This document shows positions 25,373-34,181 of a stretch of 64,000 bases of DNA, one piece after another. The stretch covers positions 930,001 to 994,000 of the forward strand of contig NZ_MSCH01000003.1 in assembly GCF_002954545.1 (NCBI RefSeq), given 5' to 3'. Under the pieces are notes generated by a model. The model was given only the letters and a program-made list of their open reading frames with translations. It made no database searches and was not told the origin of the DNA. Origin of the DNA: Psychrosphaera saromensis. Lineage in GTDB: Bacteria > Pseudomonadota > Gammaproteobacteria > Enterobacterales > Alteromonadaceae. Both the position numbers and the translations under genes were made by a program. Numbering within the stretch: position 1 is the first letter of the stretch; each line of letters starts with the position of its first letter.

Positions 25373-27760
25373 TTAGAAAGTATGGGTAAGCGTTAATTTG
25401 GCGTTAATCGGTAACTCAGGAAACACTAAAGTTGCGCCAAAATAACCACCTTCAAATACAGGACGCCAGTTTTCTTGATTGGTTATGTTATTTACATCTA
25501 ATCGTAATTTTGTATTAGGGCTAAATGAATAACTGCTGTTTACGCTTAACGTGTGTTGATCTCGGATATTAACCGTCGCCAAAAAGTCCAACGGATAACT
25601 CTTAGTATAAAGACCCGAGAAACCCACTTGCCATTTCGCATTAATTGAATAATTTCCGTTAAAGCTAAATGATTGTGGTGGCATGCCTTGTAAAGTGCGA
25701 TTTGATGCGGCAAAAACAGTGTAACTTGGTGCACCAACGCTTGTGCCATTAACTATGTCAGGGCGTGAATTATCAAAGGCATCTATTACTTGGGCTGAAT
25801 CTTGTGCACTTGTTGAGTTATCATACGTTGCATGTAAATAACTGTAACCTGCACTTATCCAGTATGGGTAAGAGTCGTAAAATACTTGAGCTTCAAAACC
25901 GTTAGTATCGATACCAGAATTACTGCCATCACGGTTACGTAAACTACGTCTTTGATTAAAGATAGTGGCATCTGCATACCAGTCGTTGTCAGCTGGCGCG
26001 TACTTTAAACCAAGTTCAAGCAGCTTGTTTCCAGTGGCAAAGTTTTGCTCGCTAATAACATTGTCACCGTTAAGTGCATTACCGCCAGCCATGCTGTTTG
26101 ATGTCGCGTCGTTGTAGCTTAATACTCTATAAACCGTAAAGTCGTCATTGATTTTGTAATTTGCACTTATTTGAAACGAGTGCAGAACTTCGTTTATGTC
26201 ATCGCTCGCTGCTACTTGTCCTTGTGGTGCAATAGGGTCTTGGGCATGAACATCGTAAAAGTCGGCACGATAACCAATGTTTATATGCAATTTTTCTGAC
26301 CAGTATGAGTCATGTTGGATAGCCAAACCAGTTTGCCATGAGGTTGAGTCTGTGGTGTCTGACATATTAAAGTCACCAACACCGTCGTTATCAATATCGT
26401 ACTGGCCACCAGGGGACACAAATACACCAGGACGAAGTTCCACTAGACGCGCTTGTTGTTCAACCGTCAAAGGAATACGGCGATTTGAAATTGGGCCAGT
26501 TAAATCAATCGGTAAGTCTGCTTCGGTGGTAAATTGGCTGTAACCTAATACGTCGTTGTAACGTACGTCAAAGGCCAAAATGGTTTGTTCTTTGTCATTC
26601 CATTGATAGGCTAATTCGGTACGATTTTGTGCTGTGTGAGCCGCATCAATAATTTCAACAAAACTGTTTTGCGCAATGCCTTCACGTTCTAAGTGCTGAA
26701 AGTACGATGTATTTTTAACGGATAAGCTATCTGAAAGCTCTCGTTTATAAATACTGTGAATTAAATAGGTACTGGCATCGTTTAGGTTATCAGGGTCGGT
26801 AAGTACATTACTGCGGTCAATAACAACTTGTCCGGTTGGTGAAATGATGGAACCTGCCGCAGGTACTGTGCTGCCATTACTTTGTACACCTTGACCTGTG
26901 ATATATAAGCCGTCATCAATTAGTGCTTGAGTAGGGCGGTTAATCCCTGCGTTGTCTGTGAATTCAACTTGGTATAATTCAAAGTTGATATCCCAGCTGC
27001 TTTTATCGTCCGGTAATATGTTTAATGCGAGAAATAAGCTATCGCTTTTGGTACTAGAAAAGTCATAAAAGCTGCCGTTATCAATATGTTCAGCACTGAC
27101 TCTAAAGCCAATTTGATTTTTTACAATTGGCGCTGTGTAATCAACCAAAGCACGATATTGATCCCAACGTCCTGCAGATAAACTCACTTTGCCTTTCGTT
27201 TCATAGGTTGATGCTTTTTTAGAATGTAAATTTACAAAACCACCATTACGTTGGCTCGAGCCAAACAATACAGTTGGCGCGCCCTTTACTACATCAATTT
27301 GTTCAATTGAGTTAAATGACAGGGGGACACCAAAACCATTATTACCGGCTTGACGACGAGTGCCATCTTGAAATAATTCACCGAGTTGTCCGCGAATAGT
27401 TGGTAAGCTTGGTGCACCAAAGCCACTAGCAGCATACGTATTAGGGCTCACTGCAAGGACATCTTGTAAAGTCGTAATATTGAGTTGTTCAATTAATTCG
27501 CTGGAAATAGGCGTTAACGAACGGGAGATATCTTGTAAAGCCAGGCCGTCACCAAATGGACCGTCTACTTTTGCATCTTTAACCGATAATCCTTGAGATT
27601 TAGTCACTTGACCTACCACTTTAATTACTTCGATTGATTCATCATTTACTTTATCTTCTGCACTCACAGTAAACGGTATCTGTAACGCTGCCAATATTGA
27701 TAGGGTTAAACATGCAAGCTTCAAATTTTTACTCTCTACAATTATTTTATGATTAAGCAT
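25373..27760 (-). CDS. TonB-dependent outer-membrane receptor
   Basis: This 795-residue protein has a signal peptide (to about VSA, residue 34), a plug domain with PISSELIEQLNITTLQDVLAVSPNTYAASGFGAPSLPTIRG and IEQIDVVKGAPTVLFGSSQRNGGFVN, then a 22-strand-type barrel ending LTHTF with a C-terminal Phe. These receptors import siderophores, cobalamin, carbohydrates or other large solutes using TonB energy. It is the first gene of the minus-strand string that includes the YnjBCD importer, 45 bases upstream of the reductase fusion, so both membranes have a transporter in one transcript. The substrate cannot be read from the sequence. Confidence 0.9.
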   Translation of the reverse strand: MLNHKIIVESKNLKLACLTLSILAALQIPFTVSAEDKVNDESIEVIKVVGQVTKSQGLSVKDAKVDGPFGDGLALQDISRSLTPISSELIEQLNITTLQDVLAVSPNTYAASGFGAPSLPTIRGQLGELFQDGTRRQAGNNGFGVPLSFNSIEQIDVVKGAPTVLFGSSQRNGGFVNLHSKKASTYETKGKVSLSAGRWDQYRALVDYTAPIVKNQIGFRVSAEHIDNGSFYDFSSTKSDSLFLALNILPDDKSSWDINFELYQVEFTDNAGINRPTQALIDDGLYITGQGVQSNGSTVPAAGSIISPTGQVVIDRSNVLTDPDNLNDASTYLIHSIYKRELSDSLSVKNTSYFQHLEREGIAQNSFVEIIDAAHTAQNRTELAYQWNDKEQTILAFDVRYNDVLGYSQFTTEADLPIDLTGPISNRRIPLTVEQQARLVELRPGVFVSPGGQYDIDNDGVGDFNMSDTTDSTSWQTGLAIQHDSYWSEKLHINIGYRADFYDVHAQDPIAPQGQVAASDDINEVLHSFQISANYKINDDFTVYRVLSYNDATSNSMAGGNALNGDNVISEQNFATGNKLLELGLKYAPADNDWYADATIFNQRRSLRNRDGSNSGIDTNGFEAQVFYDSYPYWISAGYSYLHATYDNSTSAQDSAQVIDAFDNSRPDIVNGTSVGAPSYTVFAASNRTLQGMPPQSFSFNGNYSINAKWQVGFSGLYTKSYPLDFLATVNIRDQHTLSVNSSYSFSPNTKLRLDVNNITNQENWRPVFEGGYFGATLVFPELPINAKLTLTHTF

Positions 27761-27914
27761 AGGTGTTAAGACCTAAACTGGGGTAAATAAATTTCATACC
27801 ACGGCAGTATATTTTTAAAATGACGATTAGGAAAAATTATTTTGAAATAAAAAAAGTAAAGCTGCGGTCTTAGTCTCCGAATGTTTATTAATTTAATTTT
27901 TTTAGGAAGAGTTT

Positions 27915-28328
27915 ATGAGTAACCCAATAGATACAAATGTACAGAATCGTTTGCAATGGTCTTTATTTTCGCTACGTCTTGGCGTGTTTATCGTAATGAT
28001 AATGTGGACATTGGATAAATTTATGAATCCAGGCCACAGTGCTAAAATCTTTGAGCATTTTTATGGCATAAGCGGTTCAACTGATATGGTTGCGTATGTG
28101 TTAGGTGCGCTTCAATTAGTGTTGGTTTTTGCATTTGTTGCTGGTATTCAAAAGAAAATCACTTACGGTGTGATCTTTGTAATGCACGGTTTATCAACTT
28201 TATCGTCGTATAACCAGTACATTGATGGTTTTAATAACCTATTGTTCTTTACTGCATGGCCTATGTGGGCAGCATGTTTTGCACTTTACTTGTTACGCGA
28301 TCAAGACGTTAAGTTCACTGTAAAATAA
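27915..28328 (+). CDS. DoxX-like small membrane protein
   Basis: This 137-residue protein has four predicted helices (about 17-35, 52-75, 80-98, 105-125), the size and layout of the DoxX/DoxD-like membrane family. GAxQ motifs (LGALQLVLVFAFVAG) in the second helix fit that group. The family is linked to quinone or thiosulfate-related redox proteins, but function is usually unknown. It is divergent from the TonB receptor with 154 bases between, so a shared control region is plausible. GGAAGAG lies 6 bases upstream of the ATG. Confidence 0.7.
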   Translation: MSNPIDTNVQNRLQWSLFSLRLGVFIVMIMWTLDKFMNPGHSAKIFEHFYGISGSTDMVAYVLGALQLVLVFAFVAGIQKKITYGVIFVMHGLSTLSSYNQYIDGFNNLLFFTAWPMWAACFALYLLRDQDVKFTVK

Positions 28329-28410
28329 GCTAGCGTATTCAATTTATGAACACTCATTAGTAATATCTCAAGTGAGCAATTTACATAATTGAAGTTCATT
28401 CTTTGTCACC

Positions 28411-28506
28411 AAAGCCTAATAAAAAAGCCCGTAATGCAAAACATTACGGGCTTTTTTGTGTACTTTTATTTAGTTCATTTGAAACTCAATGAGGTTCTAT
28501 GAAACG
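28411..28506. repeat. 96-bp repeat copy A (terminator plus tail)
   Basis: Bases 28411-28506 match 43888-43983 with only three differences by eye. The unit starts AAAGCCTAAT, contains a strong hairpin (GCCCGTAATG...CATTACGGGC flanked by A and T runs, 28421-28457) and ends GGTTCTATGAAACG. At this copy it ends the DoxX-like gene. The other copy lies beside groEL. The hairpin works in both directions. Confidence 0.9.
28421..28457 (+). terminator. Bidirectional terminator after the DoxX-like gene
   Basis: The 16-bp stem has AAAAAAGCCCGTAATG pairing with CATTACGGGCTTTTTT around a CAAAA loop. It is about 90 bases after the DoxX-like stop codon and within repeat copy A. Confidence 0.9.
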
Positions 28507-28625
28507 GTCAGATGAAAATCATTAGGTTAGACAAGCTTTTGATACTGTTGATAAATAAGGAAGGTTTAAGGATGATTGATAGGTTTAATATATAAGAAAG
28601 ATGTTGGCCAGTTTTTTTCTGAGCG

Positions 28626-30128
28626 TTAAACGTCTTTAGCATCTTCGCTTATAAACTCTTTTACAAAACCCAATAATTGCAGCAAAAATATAAGTAAAAA
28701 AGGTAAGGCGCCAATAATGGCAATGCTTCGATTTAATGACTCGTTATTTTGTACCAACAAAACATAGGCGCATAAGCCTAATGCAAATGACCAACCGTAT
28801 AAGCTCCATGTTTTCGTTTCGTTAGCTCCACTTAACTGACGAATAACTAATATAGCTGAGTCAGCCGAGGTGGCGACAAAAATTAATAGCAATAATAAAC
28901 TGGCCCAAACGAGTACAGCACCTTGCCATCCTAGTTGCTCAAAAAACACAAATAAGCCTTGGGTATAATCAGTTTTAATTGCCTCTAAAATACCACTTTG
29001 GTGTACTGAATCCCAAGCAATAGCTGAGCCTGAAAATACACTAAACCAGACAATAGTGACAAGAGTCGGCACTAAGACCACACCTAAAATATATTGCCAC
29101 ACCGGACGGCCTTGGCTAATTTTTGCTAAAAATACGCCAACAAATGGCCCCCACGCTAACCACCAAAAATAATAATTATAAGTCCAACCATTGGCCCATT
29201 CAGGATCGTTAAGTTGATTAGCAAAGTGCCAAGTACCATTGGTGATCAATTGTATGTAATCCCAAGTTCCACCAACTGCAGTGTCAATAATAGGTTGGAT
29301 AGGCACAAACATTAATAACCAAATAATCAAAGTAAATGCGATATAAACGTTCAATTTGCTAAGCGCTTGAATTCCTTTTTTAAGACCAAATTTGGCTGAT
29401 AAAGTATATAAAATCACAATCAAACCAATAATGATAAAACCTGAGAACAAAGCTGATCCAACATTCAGTTTAATTTCTAAACCTTTACGGAGTAATAACG
29501 TCGAGTTGGCTATGGTGCCAACAACGCCAAAAAAGATGGCAAAAATAGCTACTAATTTAATAATAAACCGCAACTTGTTTAACCATCTTTCGCTGAGCAT
29601 ACCTCTGCATATGCTGATCACAGGGGCACTAATATCACCGGCTTTACCGCTTTTAGTACTTAACCCACCTAAAACCAAACCAAATACTGCATAGAGTGCC
29701 CAAGCATGCGCTCCCCAATTAACTAACGTTAAAGCTAATCCGCTTGATTGTGGATTGGCGTATAAGTCTGCTTTTAAAGGTGAACTAATAGTATGTAATG
29801 CGGGCTCGGCAATCCCCCAGAAGATAAGCCCTGACCCCATACCCGCAGCAAATAACATGGACAGCCAGCCAAATAATTTGAATTCTATAATCGCCTGTTC
29901 ACCACCCATTTTGCGTCGGCCGATTGGACTGATAGCAATCACTATTACAGTCAGCAGTAAAATATTAACCAATATGAAAAATGGTGAGCCTAAGGCGGCT
30001 AATAACTGATTAACTATCGGTTGTAACTTTTGAGTCAACAAGTCGGGAAACCAAAACGCCACAATCGACAAACTGACACATAAGATCAGTGCTGTTTTCT
30101 CGAGGTTAGTGGCTTTATTTAAGGACAA
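28626..30128 (-). CDS. BCCT-family betaine transporter linked to ergothioneine genes
   Basis: This 500-residue protein has about twelve helices. BCCT landmarks are present: the glycine stretch FAAGMGSGLIFWGIAEP at 93-109, LVNWGAHAWALYAVFG near 135-150, and the tryptophan box WWLAWGPFVG starting at W322-W323 with the third Trp at 326, which forms the trimethylammonium cage in BetP. The glycine motif is of the sodium-coupled type rather than the CaiT type. It starts 9 bases after the egtD stop, so the cotransported substrate may be histidine betaine (hercynine), ergothioneine or another betaine; this is inference from location. Confidence 0.85.
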   Translation of the reverse strand: MSLNKATNLEKTALILCVSLSIVAFWFPDLLTQKLQPIVNQLLAALGSPFFILVNILLLTVIVIAISPIGRRKMGGEQAIIEFKLFGWLSMLFAAGMGSGLIFWGIAEPALHTISSPLKADLYANPQSSGLALTLVNWGAHAWALYAVFGLVLGGLSTKSGKAGDISAPVISICRGMLSERWLNKLRFIIKLVAIFAIFFGVVGTIANSTLLLRKGLEIKLNVGSALFSGFIIIGLIVILYTLSAKFGLKKGIQALSKLNVYIAFTLIIWLLMFVPIQPIIDTAVGGTWDYIQLITNGTWHFANQLNDPEWANGWTYNYYFWWLAWGPFVGVFLAKISQGRPVWQYILGVVLVPTLVTIVWFSVFSGSAIAWDSVHQSGILEAIKTDYTQGLFVFFEQLGWQGAVLVWASLLLLLIFVATSADSAILVIRQLSGANETKTWSLYGWSFALGLCAYVLLVQNNESLNRSIAIIGALPFLLIFLLQLLGFVKEFISEDAKDV

Positions 30129-30137
30129 GATAGCGGC

Positions 30138-31085
30138 CTAATTTCGATTCAATAAATAATTAGCAAAGTAATTTTTTTGGTCAGTAAATTTAGAGTTAAC
30201 CGAGAAGTCTGTTTTAGCTAATATCTTTGCTAAAACATCGTCGTCATATTTACGTGATATTTCAGTATGAATTTTCTCACCAGCGCGAAAGTGATAGGTT
30301 TTTCCTGTGGCTGCTATTTTAACCGATTGCTCTTTGTTACTTAATAAATAACTCTTAGCAATCCCCTCATCTTCATTATATTCAGGGGCGTGGGAAAATG
30401 CGTCAAGGTCAAAGTTAGCACCTAGTTCAGTATTCATTCTATGTAATAAATTAATATTAAACGAATGTGTGATACCTGATTCATCGTTATACGCGGGTAA
30501 CACAATATCTTCAGATTTAATTAAATCAGTTCCCAGTAGTAACTTGTCATTTTTACTTAAATTAGCACCTAACTGATAAAGAAAGTCACTGGCTACAGTG
30601 TCTGTCATATTGCCGATATTTGAGCCTAAAAAGAGTACAATTTTTGGATGATGGCTATCCTTCACTGAACCTAACATCTCAAAATAGTCACCATGTTTTG
30701 GAACAACTGACACCAGTGGTAAATGATGTTGTAATGATAGCTGTAATTGCTCTAAAGAATTTTGGGATATGTCTACTGGTAAGTAATCAAATTGATAACC
30801 TTTATCACTAAGCGCTGCAAGTAACTTACGTGTTTTACTGCCATCACCGGCACCAAGTTCAATTAACTCAAAATACTCATTTTTATCAGCCCGAAAAGAG
30901 TCGACTAATTCATCAGTTTGGGTAGTAAATATTTCCATTTCGCAACGGGTTAAATAGTATTCGGGCATGTTCATGATTTCTATAAATAGTTCGTCACCAT
31001 TTTTGTCATAGAAATATTTAGAAGGTAAGGTCTTTTCAGATTTGCTCAGACCTAGATCTACATTTTCTGCAAATTGTTCAATCAT
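30138..31085 (-). CDS. egtD: L-histidine N-alpha-methyltransferase EgtD
   Basis: This SAM-dependent enzyme trimethylates L-histidine to hercynine, the first step of ergothioneine synthesis. From the ATG at 31085 it is 315 residues, the family's usual size. It has LPSKYFYDKNGDELFIEIMNMPEYYLTRCEMEIF in the N-terminal lobe and the SAM motif ELIELGAGDGSKTRKLL near 73-89. An in-frame ATG at 31160 would only translate the end of egtB in another frame, so it is rejected. It lies 35 bases downstream of egtB and 9 bases upstream of the BCCT gene. Confidence 0.93.
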   Translation of the reverse strand: MIEQFAENVDLGLSKSEKTLPSKYFYDKNGDELFIEIMNMPEYYLTRCEMEIFTTQTDELVDSFRADKNEYFELIELGAGDGSKTRKLLAALSDKGYQFDYLPVDISQNSLEQLQLSLQHHLPLVSVVPKHGDYFEMLGSVKDSHHPKIVLFLGSNIGNMTDTVASDFLYQLGANLSKNDKLLLGTDLIKSEDIVLPAYNDESGITHSFNINLLHRMNTELGANFDLDAFSHAPEYNEDEGIAKSYLLSNKEQSVKIAATGKTYHFRAGEKIHTEISRKYDDDVLAKILAKTDFSVNSKFTDQKNYFANYLLNRN

Positions 31086-31120
31086 GTTATTTGAGGATCC
31101 TTTTATTGGGTACAGCCCAT

Positions 31121-32275
31121 TTATTTGACTAAACGAATGCCAGAAAATTGCCATTGACATTGTGGCTGGAAAAAATTTCGATAACTGGCTCGTGAATGGT
31201 TTTCTGAAGTCGCTACGGAAGCGCCTCGCAATACCATTTGATTAACCATAAACTTGCCATTGTATTCACCTACAGCACCTTCACTGATAGCAAAACCTGG
31301 ATACGGAAGATAGGCTGAAGATGTCCATTCCCACCTTTGTCCCCAGTTAAATTGAGTGGCAGCGATTTCCCACTCAAACTCAGTGGCCAAACGCATTTTT
31401 TTCCAAGTAGCAAAAGCATTCGCTTCATAATATGAAACATGGGAAATAATGGCATCTGGCTCAACTAACTTTAAACCGGCTAGTGTGTAGTAATACCATT
31501 GGCCATCTAAGTACTGCCAATATAAAGGACTGTTTATTTGATTATTGCATAACCAGGCCCAACCATCGTCTAACCAGTATTGAAAGGTGCTATAACCGCC
31601 GCTTTCTATAAACTCAATATATTCCGCGTTAGTCACTAATGACGTTGCTATTTGAAAATTTTGTAAATAAACCTTATGTCGCCCTAGCTCATTGTCAAAA
31701 CAAAAACCTGAATCCTTATAACCTATTTCATAAACGCCTTCGGAAAAACTAAGCCATTGTTTTTCTTCAGTGCGTACTAGGGGCTGGCTAACGAGATCAA
31801 AGTCTGGATGATAAACCGGATGAGTAGGGTTTAACGATAAGGTGTATTTAAGATCAGTTAATAATAACTCTTGATGCTGTTGTTCGTGATTAATACCCAA
31901 AATGATAAGCGCTTGGATCTCCTCAGAAATATCATCACTGAGTAAACGCTGAATATGCCCATCTACATAATGTCGGTATTGATACACTTGTTCTACAGTA
32001 GGCCTGGTCATTATGCCACGCTGAGCCCTTAGCGCTTTTTCCCCAACAGTTTGATAGTAACTATTGAATAAGAAGCCAAAATGTCGATCAAACACAGCAT
32101 AATCCGCAACAAATTTTGTCAGGATCATTTCTTCGAAAAACCAAGTGGTATGGGCTAAGTGCCATTTAGGCGGGCTGGTGAAATCAACTGCCTGGGGAAT
32201 ATAGTCTTCTATATTCAGTGGAGAACAGAGGGATTCTGTGTATTTTCGCGTTTTATTATATTGGTTTAATAACAT
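31121..32275 (-). CDS. egtB: Ergothioneine biosynthesis sulfoxide synthase EgtB
   Basis: This 384-residue iron enzyme joins hercynine to a thiol donor. The N-terminal DinB-like part carries the iron ligands: the KWHLAHTTWFFE segment (H39/H42) and the HEQQHQE motif with H130 and H134. The C-terminal formylglycine-generating-like part has WEWTSSAYLPYPGF and ends FSGIRLVK. A Tyr pair (NSYYQTVGEK, residues 73-74) resembles the position of active-site tyrosines in cysteine-using EgtB types. No egtA or egtC is nearby, consistent with direct cysteine use, but that remains inference. It is the first gene of the egtB–egtD–BCCT set. Confidence 0.92.
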   Translation of the reverse strand: MLLNQYNKTRKYTESLCSPLNIEDYIPQAVDFTSPPKWHLAHTTWFFEEMILTKFVADYAVFDRHFGFLFNSYYQTVGEKALRAQRGIMTRPTVEQVYQYRHYVDGHIQRLLSDDISEEIQALIILGINHEQQHQELLLTDLKYTLSLNPTHPVYHPDFDLVSQPLVRTEEKQWLSFSEGVYEIGYKDSGFCFDNELGRHKVYLQNFQIATSLVTNAEYIEFIESGGYSTFQYWLDDGWAWLCNNQINSPLYWQYLDGQWYYYTLAGLKLVEPDAIISHVSYYEANAFATWKKMRLATEFEWEIAATQFNWGQRWEWTSSAYLPYPGFAISEGAVGEYNGKFMVNQMVLRGASVATSENHSRASYRNFFQPQCQWQFSGIRLVK

Positions 32276-32319
32276 CTACTGCACCTAAATTTTAACCTAT
32301 AGATAGGCTTAGTTGTTAG

Positions 32320-32346
32320 TTAGCTTGCTGTAAAACAGCAAGTTAA
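32320..32346 (-). other. Hairpin after the NmrA-type reductase gene
   Basis: Arms of 11 bases (TTAGCTTGCTG and CAGCAAGTTAA, with one G·T pair) enclose TAAAA. It lies 29 bases past the stop of the 32375-33226 gene but has no T-run, so it is at best a weak terminator or an mRNA-end stabiliser. Confidence 0.4.
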
Positions 32347-32374
32347 TCAACTAGAACATGCCATATTTGATCCG

Positions 32375-33226
32375 TTATTGGCTTGCTTTAAGCGCAGAAA
32401 AATAAGACTGCCAAGTCTGATGTTCACGACCTGCTGCAGCCAGATAATGACTAACATTATCTGATTTCCCCAACCTAATGCCTTGGTAAATACCCGCTAT
32501 AATATTACCGATGAAGTCGCCCAACTCAGCTTGACGCTCTGCACGGTATTCTTCTACTGACATAGATTTATAAACTAAATCAGTACCAAAGGCGCTATTT
32601 AAATAGTCGGCAAGTTGGTATTGGCTAATTGCTTCACCGTGTAAATTGTAGGTTAGGCCGTTATGTTTATCTTCAGTAAGCATTTTGGCATAAGCGAAGG
32701 CTAATTCTGTTCTTGTGGTATAACCACAAAGGCCATCACCTGCACAATTAAAAATACCTCCTGATTTTTTGTAATTGTCTATGTATTCAATATCAGGTTC
32801 AATATAGATACCGTTACGCCCAATTACCCAATCTAGACCACTACTACAGACATCTTTTTCAGTTTGGCGGTTACTTTGCACAACTGGCGAAAACGCGGTG
32901 TTTTCTTCAGCACCTTGCACGCTGGTATAGACAATCTTTTTAACACCTGCTGATTTTGCAGCCTGAATGACATTCCTATGTTGTTCTATACGTTTATCTG
33001 GTGCATCCATCCCCGAGACCAAAAGTAACGTATCGATAGATTGTAAAGACGCTTCCAACATACCTTTATCATTGTAATCACCTGGGCGTATTTCTATTCC
33101 CAAGTGTTTGGCTTTCTCTGGCGTACGTGCCAAGCCAATAATGTTCTCTTTTGCTAGTAAGCTTGTAGTTGCTTTAATTATTGCAGAACCTAAGTTTCCA
33201 CTTGCGGCGGTAATTGCGATTTTCAT
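32375..33226 (-). CDS. NmrA/SDR-type NAD(P)-dependent oxidoreductase (QOR2/YtfG-like)
   Basis: This 283-residue protein has an N-terminal Rossmann motif ITAASGNLGSAII (residues 4-16), then LARTPEKAKHLGIEIRPGDYND and IDTLLLVSGMDAPDKRIEQHRNVIQAAKSAGVKKIVYTSVQG, matching atypical short-chain reductases of the QOR2/YtfG and NmrA group. E. coli YtfG reduces quinones with NADPH. No metal or flavin site is visible. It is a single gene with its own promoter region; the neighbours (SnoaL-like and LysR) suggest an accessory detoxification or stress set, which is inference. Confidence 0.85.
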   Translation of the reverse strand: MKIAITAASGNLGSAIIKATTSLLAKENIIGLARTPEKAKHLGIEIRPGDYNDKGMLEASLQSIDTLLLVSGMDAPDKRIEQHRNVIQAAKSAGVKKIVYTSVQGAEENTAFSPVVQSNRQTEKDVCSSGLDWVIGRNGIYIEPDIEYIDNYKKSGGIFNCAGDGLCGYTTRTELAFAYAKMLTEDKHNGLTYNLHGEAISQYQLADYLNSAFGTDLVYKSMSVEEYRAERQAELGDFIGNIIAGIYQGIRLGKSDNVSHYLAAAGREHQTWQSYFSALKASQ

Positions 33227-33442
33227 TATTTATCTACCTTAAACCTATCACTAAAATATGGATTTATTGAGAGGTGTATACCTTCAATATTTCGTTTTTA
33301 TGCCGCTAATTAATAAATTATTAGGCTGTAACCATGTTTGAACAATATATGACTACCAAGTTCCAATCATAAAAATATAACCTGTTCACGAACGCATTAT
33401 GTGTTTAGCTAATACACTTATATTTAGATGTGTTAAATTTAA

Positions 33443-33826
33443 TCAATACATGGGATTACCATTTTTAGTTGCAGCGGGGATCTCTTGTATTGAATCCCAG
33501 TGTTCTACGATTTTTCCAGCATCATCAAAGCGGAAAAAATCCATAGTCACATATTGATCACCACCTGGCCATGTCTGGTGAGTATGTAACGCTACGAGAT
33601 CGCCTTCAGCAATAGCTCTAACAAACTCTATAGTTTTCCCAGGATAATCTCTATCCATCTCACTGAAGTAATCAATAAAGGCCTGCTTACCATCAGCCAC
33701 AACGGGATTGTGCTGTATGTATTCTTCACCTACATACATATCCACCGCTTTGCTAGGTTCGCCTAAGTAGGCTGTTTTGTAAAAGGCGATGGCATTTTCT
33801 TTGTTGCGTTTTAAATCAGGAGTCAT
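33443..33826 (-). CDS. SnoaL-like / NTF2-fold small protein
   Basis: This 127-residue protein has the SnoaL-like polyketide-cyclase fold pattern: KENAIAFYKTAYLGEPSKAVDMYVGEEYIQHNPVVADGKQAFIDYFSEM, then VRAIAEGDLVALHTHQTWPGGDQYVTMDFFRFDDAGKIVEHWDSIQ. The His/Asp and Trp positions lining the pocket are kept. Family members bind or isomerise small hydrophobic molecules; substrate unknown. It stands alone on the minus strand, with about 215 gene-free bases before the reductase. Confidence 0.82.
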   Translation of the reverse strand: MTPDLKRNKENAIAFYKTAYLGEPSKAVDMYVGEEYIQHNPVVADGKQAFIDYFSEMDRDYPGKTIEFVRAIAEGDLVALHTHQTWPGGDQYVTMDFFRFDDAGKIVEHWDSIQEIPAATKNGNPMY

Positions 33827-34181
33827 AGAAAGCCCTAAAAAATAAGTACATCATGTTTCGAATGATAACGATTTACAATAGACGATATTAACTATTTTAG
33901 TTTTATTTAACGGTGATTGAGCTTTTTTGAGTTTATAGAGAATTAGATTAAACATCTCAACCATTAATATTCCGCCTTATAAAATGGTGAACAAAATTTA
34001 GGGGCAAATCAATTTGTTAAAACTCATGGGTGCCGACGAAACGACTAAATTTTGTCTCTCTATCTTGTCAGCCGCATATACCAAGATTGGTTATAATGAA
34101 GGTACCTTGCTAAATTTGAGCTTAAAAGTAAAAAGAACAATAATATTTAGAATTACAAAATCACAGTCAGCATATTTATCA
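33827..34181. other. Intergenic stretch, no gene seen
   Basis: About 355 AT-rich bases lie between the SnoaL gene start and the LysR gene stop. A 61-codon frame at 34014-34199 has no ribosome site or family likeness and overlaps the end of the LysR gene. I see no hairpin with a T-run. Confidence 0.5.

Noticed and set aside
31086-31160. Longer EgtD start at 31160
   Set aside because: The extra 25 residues are just the end of egtB read in another frame; known EgtD begins near the 31085 ATG.
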